NCBI GenBank assembly: GCA_041390125.1
Contig: JAWKQN010000002.1
Span: 364,840 to 428,839 of the forward strand
Origin: Gemmatimonadota bacterium
Lineage (GTDB): Bacteria > Gemmatimonadota > Gemmatimonadetes > Longimicrobiales > Gaopeijiaceae
Reading direction: 5' to 3'
DNA length: 64,000 nt
Below are positions 1 through 8,458 of this stretch, piece by piece. The translations under genes and the position numbers were made by a program. Position 1 is the first letter of the stretch; each line of letters opens with the position of its first letter. The notes beneath the pieces are model-generated. The model saw only the letters and a program-made list of their open reading frames with translations, searched no databases and was not told the DNA's origin.

Positions 1-1
1 C

Positions 2-1849
2 GCGATCATCGTCGCGGTCTACATCCCCATCTTCGCGCTGCAGGGCACGGAAGGTCGGATGTTCCGGCCCATGGCCTTCACCGTCGTGGCCGCCCTGCTG
101 GGCTCGCTCCTGCTGGCGATGACCTTCATTCCCGCCGCGGCCGGCTGGTTCCTCACCCATGCCCGCGAGGTACACACGCCCGGATTCGATCGTCTCCGCA
201 ACCGTTACCGTGCCTCGCTGGAGACGGCGCTGCCCCGGCCCCGCCTCGTGATGGGCACGGCCACCGGCCTCTTCGTGCTCGCCTTGTTCGGCGCCAGCCG
301 CCTCGGCACCGAATTCATGCCCCGCCTGGACGAGGGCAGCGTGCTGGTGCAGGGGCTGCGCCTGCCGTCGACCGCGCTCGACCAGGGCACCCGCTTCTCC
401 GGCGCGCTGGAGCGCGCCCTGACCGGCCTGCCGGAGGTGGAGGTGGCGGTCTCCAAGCTGGGCCGACCCGACCTCGCCACCGAAGCCATGGGCACCTACG
501 AGTCGGACACGTACGTCATGCTCAAGGACCGCAGCGAGTGGCGGCGCGGCGGGAAGGATGCCTTGCTGGCGGCGATGGATTCGGCGCTGCTCGACATCCC
601 CGGCCTGGAGTACGCCTTCACGCAGCCCATCCAGATGCGCCTGGATGAAGCCGAGACCGGCATCACCACGGACGTCGGCGTGAAGATCTTCGGCGACGAC
701 CCCGATCGGTTGGCCGCCCTCGCCGCCCGGGTGGAGTCGGAGCTCGCGCGGGTCGACGGAGCCGCGGACGTGAAGGTGACGGCGGCGTCGCGCGTGAAGG
801 AGCTGCGCGTGGAGCTGGACCGCACGGCGCTGTCGCGCTACGGGCTGGGCGCGGACGACATCGGGCACCAGGTGGAGATGGCGCTCGGCTCCTCCGTGGC
901 GACGCACATCGTGGACGGGCCCCGACGCATCGGGGTCGTGGTGCGCATTCCCGGTGGGAACACCGTGGATCCCGCCCTGATGGCGTCCCTGCCCGTCGCG
1001 AACGGCCCCTCCGGGCTGGTCACGCTGGGCAGCGTGGCCGACCTGACCGTCCAGGAGAGCCCCGAGGCGTTCGCGCACGAAGGGGGGCAGCGCATGGTGG
1101 TCGTCGGCGCCAACATCCGTGGTCGCGACGTGGGCTCCTTCGTGGAGGAGGCATCGACGTTGCTGGCTGCGCGCGTGCCGTTGCCTTCAGGCTACCGCTA
1201 CGAGTGGGGTGGCCAGTACCAGCACCAGCAGACGGCCGTGCGGCGGCTGGCGCTGCTGCTCCCCATCGCCATCCTGGCCATCTACCTGCTGCTGTTCTCC
1301 AACTTCGGCACCATCCACCAGGCGCTGCTGATCATGCTCAACGTACCGTTCGCGGTCGTGGGCGGCATCGCGGCGCTGTGGCTCGCGGGCCTCAATCTGA
1401 GCACGTCCGCGCTGATCGGGTTCATCGCCGTGTTCGGCATCGCGGTGCTGAACGGCGTGGTGATGGTGAGCTACATCAACCAGCTCCGCGCGCGCGGGGA
1501 GACCATCCGCGAAGCGGTGCTGGACGGAGCGGCCACACGCCTTCGACCCGTGCTGATGACGGCGCTGGCGGCCAGCCTGGGGTTCGTGCCGATGGCGCTG
1601 TCCACGTCGCCGGGCGCCGAGCTGCAGCGCCCGCTCGCCACCGTGGTCATCGGCGGGCTCATGACCGCCACGTTCCTCACCCTGTTCGTGCTCCCCACCC
1701 TGTACCTGTGGGTGGAGATGTGGATGGAGACGAGCGCGCCCGCCTGGATGGCGAACGGCAAGCCGCGGCGGCGCGCGGCACGGGGCGGCCGGTCGGCCTC
1801 CGAGGAAGCGTCGGACCTGGACGCGCTCCCCGCGGGCGTGGGAGGCTGA
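2..1849 (+). CDS. CusA/CzcA-family heavy-metal RND efflux pump, C-terminal part (5' end outside window)
   Basis: The reading frame is open from base 2, so the gene starts upstream of the window; 615 residues are visible, a bit more than half of the roughly 1,030-1,050 usual for this family. The first visible residues (AIIVAVYIPIF.LQGTEGRMF) are the family's conserved stretch before TM5, and the motif AVLNGVVMVSYI near residue 485 is the TM10-11 signature of the heavy-metal (HME) subfamily. The protein sits in the inner membrane and, with an adaptor and a TolC-type channel, drives proton-coupled export of metal cations such as Cu+, Ag+, Co2+ or Zn2+; the substrate cannot be told here. The last 40 residues are Arg/Ala/Ser rich. 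The next gene begins 91 bases downstream. Confidence 0.93.
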   Translation, partial: AIIVAVYIPIFALQGTEGRMFRPMAFTVVAALLGSLLLAMTFIPAAAGWFLTHAREVHTPGFDRLRNRYRASLETALPRPRLVMGTATGLFVLALFGASRLGTEFMPRLDEGSVLVQGLRLPSTALDQGTRFSGALERALTGLPEVEVAVSKLGRPDLATEAMGTYESDTYVMLKDRSEWRRGGKDALLAAMDSALLDIPGLEYAFTQPIQMRLDEAETGITTDVGVKIFGDDPDRLAALAARVESELARVDGAADVKVTAASRVKELRVELDRTALSRYGLGADDIGHQVEMALGSSVATHIVDGPRRIGVVVRIPGGNTVDPALMASLPVANGPSGLVTLGSVADLTVQESPEAFAHEGGQRMVVVGANIRGRDVGSFVEEASTLLAARVPLPSGYRYEWGGQYQHQQTAVRRLALLLPIAILAIYLLLFSNFGTIHQALLIMLNVPFAVVGGIAALWLAGLNLSTSALIGFIAVFGIAVLNGVVMVSYINQLRARGETIREAVLDGAATRLRPVLMTALAASLGFVPMALSTSPGAELQRPLATVVIGGLMTATFLTLFVLPTLYLWVEMWMETSAPAWMANGKPRRRAARGGRSASEEASDLDALPAGVGG

Positions 1850-1940
1850 GCGGCAGCCGGACGGACCCGCGCTTGCTTCCCCCGCGGGCCGTCAGGCCGC
1901 ATACTCGGGGCCTGCTGGTCTCCGCCCACCCCGAGCCGCC

Positions 1941-2678
1941 ATGCCGCTGGTCGTCGACCTCGTCCTCCAGATCGAACCGTCCGGCGGCCTCTCCGAGGCC
2001 CTGGCTGCGCGCCCGCTCGTGGCGCTGGCCACGATGTTCGGCGCGGGTCTCCTCACCAGCCTGACGCCCTGCGTCTACCCGATGGTCCCGATCACCGCCT
2101 CGGTGATCGCCGGCACCGCCCGGGAGGGACAGACCCGCGGCCGCACGGTGGCACTGACCCTCACCTACGCGCTGGGCCTCGCGCTCCTCTACGCGGTCCT
2201 GGGCGCCCTGGCCGGCGTGACCGGCACCTTGTTCGGGACGGTGAGCGCCAGCCCCTGGGCGCTGCTGGTCATCGGCAACCTGCTGCTGCTCTTCGCGCTG
2301 GCCATGCTGGACGTGCTGCCGGTCCCGGTGCCCCGCCGCCTGATGCAGTGGGCCGGCAGCCGGGAGGGCGGCTCCTTCCCCGCGGTCTTCCTCCTGGGCG
2401 CCACGTCCGGGGTGGTGGCGGCGCCCTGCGGGGCCCCCGCGTTCGCCGTGGTCCTCACCTGGGTGGCCGCCACCGGAGCCGGCCTGATGGGCTTCGTGTA
2501 TCTCTTCGTGTTCTCGCTCGGGATGACCGCCGTCCTGGTGGTGGTCGGGATCTTCTCGGGAACCCTGGCGCTCCTCCCGCGTTCAGGAACATGGATGGTC
2601 TGGATCAAGCGCATCGCCGCCGTGCTGATGCTGATCATGGCCCAGTACTACTTCGTGAAGGCGGGGTACAACCTATGA
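1941..2678 (+). CDS. DsbD/CcdA-like thiol-disulfide membrane reductase
   Basis: A 245-residue polytopic membrane protein of the DsbD transmembrane/CcdA family, which carries reducing equivalents from cytoplasmic thioredoxin across the inner membrane to periplasmic thiol proteins. The two family cysteines are visible: Cys44 in SLTPCVYPM and Cys163 in VAAPCGAPAF, the second in a variant context (APCGAP rather than TPCTGP). Several hydrophobic segments cover residues 25-60, 70-125, 145-210 and 218-242. There is no periplasmic alpha or gamma domain, so it is the CcdA-sized core only. Its stop overlaps the next start as ATGA, tying it to the TlpA-like thioredoxin that would be its obvious electron acceptor. 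Confidence 0.9.
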   Translation: MPLVVDLVLQIEPSGGLSEALAARPLVALATMFGAGLLTSLTPCVYPMVPITASVIAGTAREGQTRGRTVALTLTYALGLALLYAVLGALAGVTGTLFGTVSASPWALLVIGNLLLLFALAMLDVLPVPVPRRLMQWAGSREGGSFPAVFLLGATSGVVAAPCGAPAFAVVLTWVAATGAGLMGFVYLFVFSLGMTAVLVVVGIFSGTLALLPRSGTWMVWIKRIAAVLMLIMAQYYFVKAGYNL

Positions 2679-3190
2679 CGCGTCTCCCTGGCCTCCGCGC
2701 CACCCTGGTGGGTCTGTCCCTCCTGGTGGCCTCGCCGCTGGCCGCGGTCGCGCAGGGCGTGGGCCTGCCGCTCGGCACCCCCGCACCCGCGGTGACGCTC
2801 GAAGACCTGGACGGCAACGCGGTGGACCTCCAGCGGCTCGTGGCGGGGAAGCCGGCGCTGATCGAGTTCTGGGCCACCTGGTGTGAGCAGTGCGAGGCGC
2901 TCCAGCCCCAGATCGACCGCATCCAGGCCGCGCACGGGGAGCGGGTCGCGGTGGTGGCCGTGGCCGTGGCGGTGTCCCAATCGCTGCGGCGGGTCAAGCG
3001 CCATGTGGAGGAGCACGATCCGGGTTATCCCTTCCTGTGGGACGCCCGGGGCGCCGCGGTGCGGGCCTTCCAAGCGCCCACCACGTCGGTGGTGGTGATG
3101 CTGGACGCGACCGGGAATGTGGTCTACACGGGGTCGGGTGCGGACCAGGACCTGGAAGGCGCGGTGGCACGGGTGCTGGAGGAGGGCTGA
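2675..3190 (+). CDS. Exported TlpA-like thioredoxin-fold protein
   Basis: 171 residues. The start overlaps the stop of the DsbD-like gene (ATGA), implying translational coupling. Residues 1-27 form a signal peptide (MTRLPGLRAT... ending AAVAQ), so the protein acts in the periplasm. The thioredoxin active site WATWCEQC puts the redox pair at Cys70 and Cys73, and the cis-Pro region is APTTSVVV. Family role: periplasmic disulfide reduction, cytochrome c maturation or delivery of electrons to other periplasmic thiol enzymes. Given the neighbours, it likely receives electrons from the DsbD-like protein; whether it feeds the selenocysteine peroxiredoxin encoded opposite is my inference. Confidence 0.9.
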   Translation: MTRLPGLRATLVGLSLLVASPLAAVAQGVGLPLGTPAPAVTLEDLDGNAVDLQRLVAGKPALIEFWATWCEQCEALQPQIDRIQAAHGERVAVVAVAVAVSQSLRRVKRHVEEHDPGYPFLWDARGAAVRAFQAPTTSVVVMLDATGNVVYTGSGADQDLEGAVARVLEEG

Positions 3191-3197
3191 TGCACCA

Positions 3198-3229
3198 CGG
3201 CCCGGCGGAGCGCCTGCTCCACCGGGCCG
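3198..3229. terminator. Bidirectional hairpin terminator
   Basis: Inverted repeat CGGCCCGG-C-GGAGC / GCTCC-A-CCGGGCCG with one C-A mismatch and the loop GCCT, placed between two convergent genes (TlpA-like stop at 3190, peroxiredoxin stop at 3279). There is no T-run, as is common in GC-rich genomes. Confidence 0.65.
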
Positions 3230-3278
3230 CTGTGTCTCGCGGAGCGCCCGGGAGCGCATCCGCCACGGAGCTCGTCGC

Positions 3279-3875
3279 CTACTGCTGCGGCTCCTCGGGC
3301 TCCGGGGTCACCGCGTCGATCATGGCCTGCAGCTCTTCATAGGCCTGGGGATCCACCTGCTGGAACTGCGGGATCACGCCCGCGATCCGTCCATCCGGAC
3401 CCACCACGATCACCGTTCGGCTGTCGACCATGTTGTTGTCGCGGAGACCGCCGCCGAAGGCCGTGTAGGTGGCACCGTCGTTGGCTGCATCGCTCGCGAA
3501 CAGGAAGGGGAAATCCTCGTCCTTCAGCCAGGAGGCCAGCTCCTCGACCGGGTCGTTGGAGATCCCCACGAGGACCACGTTGCGGCCCCCCTTGAACAGG
3601 CTTGCGTACTGATCACGGTACGCTCTCATTTGAACCGTTCAGCCACGCGTTCGAACTCGGAAGAAGAACGCCAGGACGACGGTCTCCCCGCGGTAGTCGC
3701 TCAATCGCACGGGATTCTCGAGCACGCCGTACCGGGTCGCACCCGGCAGCTCGAAGTCGGGTGCCATCTCGCCCACGGCGAGGAGCCCGCTTCCGGCCTG
3801 CTGCGCGGCGACTCCCGTCGCCGATCCCATGCCGAGCGTTCCCGCGAGGAGCAGGGTCGCGACGACTCGGCGCAT
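3279..3875 (-). CDS. Exported AhpC/TSA-type peroxiredoxin with in-frame UGA, probable selenoprotein (Sec79)
   Basis: Reading from the ATG at 3875, the frame runs to a TAG at 3279 and is interrupted once, by TGA at 3641-3639 (codon 79). The residues on both sides align with one continuous peroxiredoxin: VGEMAPDFELPG, LSDYRGETVVLAFFF, then RTRG-UGA-TVQMRAYRDQ, where homologues have TxxCTxQM with the peroxidatic Cys. No frame change is needed, and no Cys codon occurs elsewhere in the 198-residue product, so without selenocysteine it would have no redox centre. A hairpin fitting a bacterial SECIS follows the UGA. Residues 1-24 are a signal peptide (ending VAA-QQ), giving a periplasmic peroxidase. 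The Pro of PxxxTxxC is replaced by Phe. Alternative: a Cys-to-stop (TGC to TGA) pseudogene. The sel genes are not in this window. Confidence 0.8.
3604..3641 (-). promoter_or_regulatory. Candidate bacterial SECIS element after the UGA codon
   Basis: Reading the minus strand from UGA (3641-3639), nucleotides +16 to +21 (GCGUAC) pair perfectly with +30 to +35 (GUACGC) around the 8-nt loop CGUGAUCA. The apical loop starts 21 nt after the UGA and has a G at its second position; both features match the bacterial SECIS rules I know (loop 16-37 nt from UGA, G among the first two loop bases, short upper stem). A lower helix GGUU/AA-G-CC (+3 to +6 with +36 to +40) can form below an internal loop. Known role: recruits SelB with Sec-tRNA to decode UGA. 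Confidence 0.65.
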
Positions 3876-3960
3876 CGACTCGCTCCTCCAGTGATGGGTG
3901 GACTCGGACTGCTCCAGCGAGGGCGGTACCCGGGAGGAGCCGCGGACGGTCCGTCGGGGC

Positions 3961-4869
3961 TCAGCCGGCCGGCCCCGCCTCCGCCGGCGCCCGCACCCGC
4001 CCGGCTCCAGCCAGCACGTCCAGTCGCAGGGCTCCGACGTCGGTGACCTCCCCGTCCACGGACACGGCCATGGGCGGATCGAGCTCCAGCTCCACCGAAG
4101 CCCCCCGCCCCGCCAGGATCAGCTCCGACTCGGGCTGCTCCCCCCGCAGGACGGCGGGAACGAGCGCCAGCAACCGGGGAAGCGGTGCGGCCCGCACCAC
4201 CACCACGTCCAGCAGGCCGTCGTCCATGTGCGCCTCGGGCGCCACGGCCACGCCATGCCCCGCGAAGCGGCCGTTGGCCAGGACCAGCTGCACGATCTCG
4301 GTCGAGGGCACGGCCTCGCCGTCCACGCGCAGATCGAGGGTGTGCTCCGGCAGGTCGCCCAGGGCGTCCAGGGAACAGCGCAGGTACGCGAACCGGCCCC
4401 AGCGGTCCTTGATCTCGTCCGTGATGCAGCTCGTCACCTCGGCGCTGAAGCCGCCGGTGCAGGTGTTGAGCATCCATCGGACGCGGTCGTCCAGCTCCAC
4501 GCGCACCAGGTCCACGGGCCGATCGATGCCCGCCAGGACGATGTCGAGCGCCTCGAGCGGATCCTCGGGGATGCCGAGGGAGCGGATGGTGTCGTTGCCG
4601 GTGCCGAAGGGCAGGATGCCCAGCGCCGTGCGGGAGAAGTCGGGCGCCAGACCCTGCACGATCTCCGAGATGGTGCCGTCCCCACCCACGGCCACGACCA
4701 GGTCCGCCCCCTCGGCGCGCGCCTCCACGGCCAGACGGGTGGCGTCGCCGGGCCCCTCCGTGGCCCGCACCTCCATCTGCGGATGCTGCATCACCCGCTC
4801 CTCCAGCTCGCTCCAGCTCTCGGCCGTCCCCGCACCGGGATTCCGGATCAGGACGATCCGCTCTGCCAC
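3961..4869 (-). CDS. YegS/DagK-type lipid kinase (diacylglycerol kinase catalytic domain)
   Basis: 302 residues from a GTG at 4869, preceded by the ribosome site AAGGAGGG; the longer upstream frame lacks family similarity. The nucleotide-binding motif VAVGGDGT lies at residues 59-66, GTGND follows, and the N-terminus IVLIRNPGAGT matches the start of the fold. Family role: ATP-dependent phosphorylation of diacylglycerol or a related lipid at the cytoplasmic face of the membrane; YegS-like members also act on phosphatidylglycerol or sphingosine-like lipids, so the substrate is open. It is divergent from the sigma factor gene and tail-to-head after the peroxiredoxin start with 85 bases between. 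Confidence 0.88.
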   Translation of the reverse strand: MAERIVLIRNPGAGTAESWSELEERVMQHPQMEVRATEGPGDATRLAVEARAEGADLVVAVGGDGTISEIVQGLAPDFSRTALGILPFGTGNDTIRSLGIPEDPLEALDIVLAGIDRPVDLVRVELDDRVRWMLNTCTGGFSAEVTSCITDEIKDRWGRFAYLRCSLDALGDLPEHTLDLRVDGEAVPSTEIVQLVLANGRFAGHGVAVAPEAHMDDGLLDVVVVRAAPLPRLLALVPAVLRGEQPESELILAGRGASVELELDPPMAVSVDGEVTDVGALRLDVLAGAGRVRAPAEAGPAG

Positions 4870-5026
4870 CGCGCCCTCCTTGGGCTCCAGGATGAGGTGC
4901 GCGCCGCACCCGCTCGGACGGGCGTCCACGCCCTCCTGAGGACCATCCCTCCCGCGCAGAGGTTCCGTGCGTCGCCCGTCCGACCCACGCCTCGCGAGCC
5001 GCGCGGCCCCTCCGCATATTCGGCGC

Positions 5027-5629
5027 ATGAGCGACCGCGACGGCGTCCCCCACCCCTCGCCCGACATCACGCGCCTCGTGCTCGCGTGGGGCCGGAGCGG
5101 GGACGACGCCGTGCTCGAGGACCTGATGCCCCTCGTATACGCGGACCTGCACGCACTGGCCCAGCGCTACCTCCAGCAGGAGCGCGCCGGACACACGCTG
5201 CAGGCGACGGCCCTCGTGAGCGAGCTCTACGTGCGCGTCGCCGGAGCGGATGTGGCCTGGGAGGGACGGACGCACTTCTTCGCGGTCGCGGCCCGCGCGA
5301 TGCGACGGATCCTCGTGGACCATGCCCGGACACGCGCCCGTCAGAAGCGCGGCGGCGGGCAGGTGGGCGTCACCCTGCACGAGGACCTCGCGGCAGCGGA
5401 GCGGCCCGAGACCTTCCTGGAACTGGACGCGGCGCTGGAGCGGCTGGCCGCCCTGGATGAGCGCAAGGCCAAAGCCGTCGAGCTCCACTACTTCGGCGGC
5501 CTCGGGTACGAGGACATCGCTCGGGCGCTCGACATCTCGCCGGCCACGGTGCACCGCGACCTGCGCATGGCGCGGGCGTGGCTGTACCGCGAGATCCACG
5601 GAGCGGACCCGGCGGAGCCACCCGCGTAG
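5027..5629 (+). CDS. ECF-type RNA polymerase sigma factor (TIGR02999-like)
   Basis: 200 residues, ATG at 5027. Region 2 reads DLHALAQRYLQQERAGHTLQATALVSELYVRV, the characteristic start of the TIGR02999 group of ECF-like sigma factors found in planctomycetes, acidobacteria and Gemmatimonadota. THFFAVAARAMRRILVDHAR completes region 2, and region 4 carries the helix-turn-helix YEDIARALDISPATVHRDLRMARAWL. It directs RNA polymerase to a specific promoter set. No anti-sigma factor gene is adjacent; the downstream gene (122 bases on, same strand) is a secreted protease. Members of this group are often partnered with protein kinases elsewhere, but none is in this window. Confidence 0.9.
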   Translation: MSDRDGVPHPSPDITRLVLAWGRSGDDAVLEDLMPLVYADLHALAQRYLQQERAGHTLQATALVSELYVRVAGADVAWEGRTHFFAVAARAMRRILVDHARTRARQKRGGGQVGVTLHEDLAAAERPETFLELDAALERLAALDERKAKAVELHYFGGLGYEDIARALDISPATVHRDLRMARAWLYREIHGADPAEPPA

Positions 5630-5751
5630 CACGCCCTGTTCGGCTCGAATCCGCAGGCCCACCACCCTCGCCAGTCCCCCGCCCACGCCCTACCCTGGGG
5701 TGGGCGCGCCGGTCGGCGCGCCGCGTTCGCCTCGCTGCCGGAGACCCGCCC

Positions 5752-8397
5752 GTGGACTGCCGCGCCCACCGTCCGCTCCCGCTTCTCGTGACGCTCTTCG
5801 TCGCGCTGCTTCCCGCCCTGCTTCCCGGGCTCCTCCGGGCCCAGCAGCGGACGGGGGAGAGCGGCGCCCCGCCGTCGATCGAACAACGCACCGCCGGCAT
5901 GCAGAAGCTGGACGGCTACTTCCCGTTGTACTGGGAGGAGTCCAGCGGTCGCCTCTGGCTGGAGATCGGTCGTTGGGATACCGACGTGCTCCACATGACG
6001 GGTCTGGCCGCGGGCCTCGGCTCCAACGACATCGGACTGGACCGGGGCCAGCTCGCCGGCTCTCGGGTGGTGCGCTTCCAGCGCGTGGGCCCCAAGGTGC
6101 TGATGGTGCAGCCCAACCTGGACTTCCGCGCCTCCAGCTCGGACGCCGCCGAGGTCCGCGCCGTGACGGACGCGTTCGCGCCGTCCACGCTGTGGGGATT
6201 CACGGTCGCGGCCGCGACCGGCGACCGCGTGCTGGTGGACGCCACCGACTTCCTGGTCCGCGACGTCAACAACACCTCGCAGCGGTTGCGTCCGGGCACC
6301 TACCGCCTGGATGCCTCACGCAGCGCGGTCTTCCGGCCGATGACCCTGAATTTCCCCGAGAACACCGAGATGGAGGTGAGCCTCACCTACGTCCAGCAGC
6401 CCGGCGGCGGGGGCGGGGGAGGCTTCGGGGGGGGCGGCGACGCGGATGGCTTCCAGGGCGTGGGCGACGTGGCGGCGTCCGCCGAGGCGGCCACGATCCG
6501 GGTTCATCATTCCCTGGTGCGTCTGCCGGAGCTCGGCAGCTACACCCCGCGGATCTACGATCCGCGCTCCGGGTTCGGCTCGGTTTCGTGGGAGGACTAC
6601 TCGGCGCCCCTGGGTGAGCCCATGACCCAGCGCTTCATCCGTCGCCACCGCCTGGAGAAGCGCACACCGGGCGCGGCTGCGAGCGCGCCCGTCGAGCCCA
6701 TCGTCTACTACTTGGATCCCGGAACGCCCGAGCCCATCCGGTCGGCGTTGCTGGAGGGTGGCCGCTGGTGGAACCAGGCGTTCGAGGCCGCAGGGTTCAT
6801 CGACGGCTTCCGCATGGAGCTGCTGCCGGAGGGCGTGAGCACGCACGACATCCGCTACAACGTGGTCAACTGGGTGCATCGCTCCACGCGTGGCTGGAGC
6901 ACGGGTGGGTCGGTCACCGATCCCCGCACCGGTGAGATCCTCAAGGGCGTGGTGACCCTGGGCTCGCTGCGCATCCGCCAGGACTACATGATCGCGGAGG
7001 GTCTGCTCGCCCCGTACACGAACGGCGACGAGACCCCGCCCGAGCTGGCCGAATGGGCCCTGGCCCGCATCCGGCAGCTCTCCGCGCACGAGATCGGCCA
7101 CACCCTGGGGCTCGGGCACAACTACTACGACTCGGAGGCCGGGCGCATCTCCGTGATGGATTACCCGCACCCGCTGATCACGCTCGCCAACGGCCGGCTC
7201 GACCCCTCCCAGGTCTACGACACCGACATCGGCGAGTGGGACAAGGTGGCCATCACGTATGGCTACGCGGAGTTCGGGCCCGGAACGGACGAACAAGCCC
7301 GGTTGCGGAGCATCCTGGACGAAGCGATGGCCCAGGATGTCCTCTACATGACCAACCAGGACACCGAAGCGCACGGGCGTGTGGACCAGTGGTCCAACGG
7401 CACCGACGGCGCAGCCGAGCTGGAGCGCATGATGGACGTGCGCCGCTTCGCGCTGGATCGCTTCGGCGAGCGCGCGCTTCCCGGCGGGCGTCCGCTGGCC
7501 CAGCTGGAGGAAGTGTTGGTCCCGCTGTATCTGCACCACCGCTATCAGGTGGAGGCCGCGGCGTCCATGCTGGGGGGGCTGCACTACGGCTACGCGATGC
7601 GCGGCGACGGGCGCGATCCGGTGGCGTGGGTGGACGGACGCCAGCAACGCGCCGCGCTGGCGGCGTTGCTGCGGACGATCCGGCCCGGGGAGCTGGCGCT
7701 GCCGCGCCCGGTGCTCGAGCGCATCCCGCCGCGGCCGCCGGGCTATGGGCGCACCCGCGAGCTGTTCCCACGCTGGACGGGCTCGGCCTTCGACGCGCTC
7801 TCGCCCGCGGCGGTGGCTGCGGACCACACGATCGCGCAGATGCTCGATCCCGAGCGCGCCGCGCGGCTGGTGGAGCAGAGCGTGGTCGACCCCTCGCTCC
7901 CCTCGCTGGGTGAGGTGATCGCCGCGCTGGTCGGCGCGACGGACGGAGGTGGCGCCGCGTCTCCCTACGAGGCGGAGATCCAACGCACCGTCCAGCGCGT
8001 GCTCGCGGAGCGGCTGATGGCGCTGGCCGAGGGGGCGCCCATGCCGCAGGTGCGGGCCGAGGCCTCGGCGCAGCTGGAGCGCATGCAGCACCGGATGGAG
8101 CGCGCCACGGAGACGCTGGCGGAGGGGGAGGGCAACGCGATCGACGCCGACGCAGCCCACCGACGCCTGCTGGCGCGGGACATCGAGCGCGTGCTGGACC
8201 GGCCGGCCGAACCATGGGCCCTGCCGCGGCCGGCGGAGGCGCCGCCCGGCGCGCCGATCGGGGACCCCGCGCTCGATTGGCTGGGGACCGGCGGCGGCGG
8301 CTGGTGGGAGCGCCTGGGGCCGAGCGGCCTCCGACCGGGGATGGGCTGGCTGCAGCAGGTGGCGCCCGCCTGCACGCTGGAGGAGGTTTTTCCCTAG
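5752..8397 (+). CDS. Secreted zinc-dependent metalloprotease (DUF5117/DUF5118 type)
   Basis: 881 residues from a GTG at 5752, chosen because it directly precedes a signal peptide (hydrophobic LPLLVTLFVALLPALLPGLL ending RAQQ); the frame upstream looks non-coding. Residues 446-456 are HEIGHTLGLGH, the extended HExxHxxGxxH metzincin zinc site, followed by SVMDYPHP, a Met-turn. A Gly-rich insert (GGGGGGGFGGGG) lies near residue 220. This architecture matches the large zinc-dependent metalloproteases frequent in Bacteroidota and Gemmatimonadota. The gene ends 25 bases before a strong terminator. It stands alone downstream of the sigma factor; shared transcription is possible but not shown. Confidence 0.88.
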   Translation: MDCRAHRPLPLLVTLFVALLPALLPGLLRAQQRTGESGAPPSIEQRTAGMQKLDGYFPLYWEESSGRLWLEIGRWDTDVLHMTGLAAGLGSNDIGLDRGQLAGSRVVRFQRVGPKVLMVQPNLDFRASSSDAAEVRAVTDAFAPSTLWGFTVAAATGDRVLVDATDFLVRDVNNTSQRLRPGTYRLDASRSAVFRPMTLNFPENTEMEVSLTYVQQPGGGGGGGFGGGGDADGFQGVGDVAASAEAATIRVHHSLVRLPELGSYTPRIYDPRSGFGSVSWEDYSAPLGEPMTQRFIRRHRLEKRTPGAAASAPVEPIVYYLDPGTPEPIRSALLEGGRWWNQAFEAAGFIDGFRMELLPEGVSTHDIRYNVVNWVHRSTRGWSTGGSVTDPRTGEILKGVVTLGSLRIRQDYMIAEGLLAPYTNGDETPPELAEWALARIRQLSAHEIGHTLGLGHNYYDSEAGRISVMDYPHPLITLANGRLDPSQVYDTDIGEWDKVAITYGYAEFGPGTDEQARLRSILDEAMAQDVLYMTNQDTEAHGRVDQWSNGTDGAAELERMMDVRRFALDRFGERALPGGRPLAQLEEVLVPLYLHHRYQVEAAASMLGGLHYGYAMRGDGRDPVAWVDGRQQRAALAALLRTIRPGELALPRPVLERIPPRPPGYGRTRELFPRWTGSAFDALSPAAVAADHTIAQMLDPERAARLVEQSVVDPSLPSLGEVIAALVGATDGGGAASPYEAEIQRTVQRVLAERLMALAEGAPMPQVRAEASAQLERMQHRMERATETLAEGEGNAIDADAAHRRLLARDIERVLDRPAEPWALPRPAEAPPGAPIGDPALDWLGTGGGGWWERLGPSGLRPGMGWLQQVAPACTLEEVFP

Positions 8398-8421
8398 GCC
8401 CGGGCGCGGGAGGGCAGGAAG

Positions 8422-8453
8422 CCGAGGACGGCGCGCGCGGGCGCCGTCCTCGG
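8422..8453. terminator. Strong hairpin terminator between convergent genes
   Basis: Perfect 13-bp inverted repeat CCGAGGACGGCGC / GCGCCGTCCTCGG with loop GCGCGG, 25 bases after the metalloprotease stop and 6 bases before the stop of the convergent DCC gene. Confidence 0.8.
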
Positions 8454-8458
8454 AGGGC

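Noticed and set aside
3639..3641. Frameshift or simple pseudogene explanation for the split peroxiredoxin
   Set aside because: Both halves are in the same frame, only one TGA separates them, it falls on the catalytic position, and a SECIS-like hairpin follows. A nonsense mutation remains possible but is the weaker reading.
4870..5070. N-terminal extension of the lipid kinase
   Set aside because: The extra 67 residues are low-complexity and overlap the sigma factor start; the GTG at 4869 has a good ribosome site and matches the family start.
5640..5680. tRNA-like TTCGGCTCGAATCC stretch
   Set aside because: No acceptor, D or anticodon stems can be built around it.
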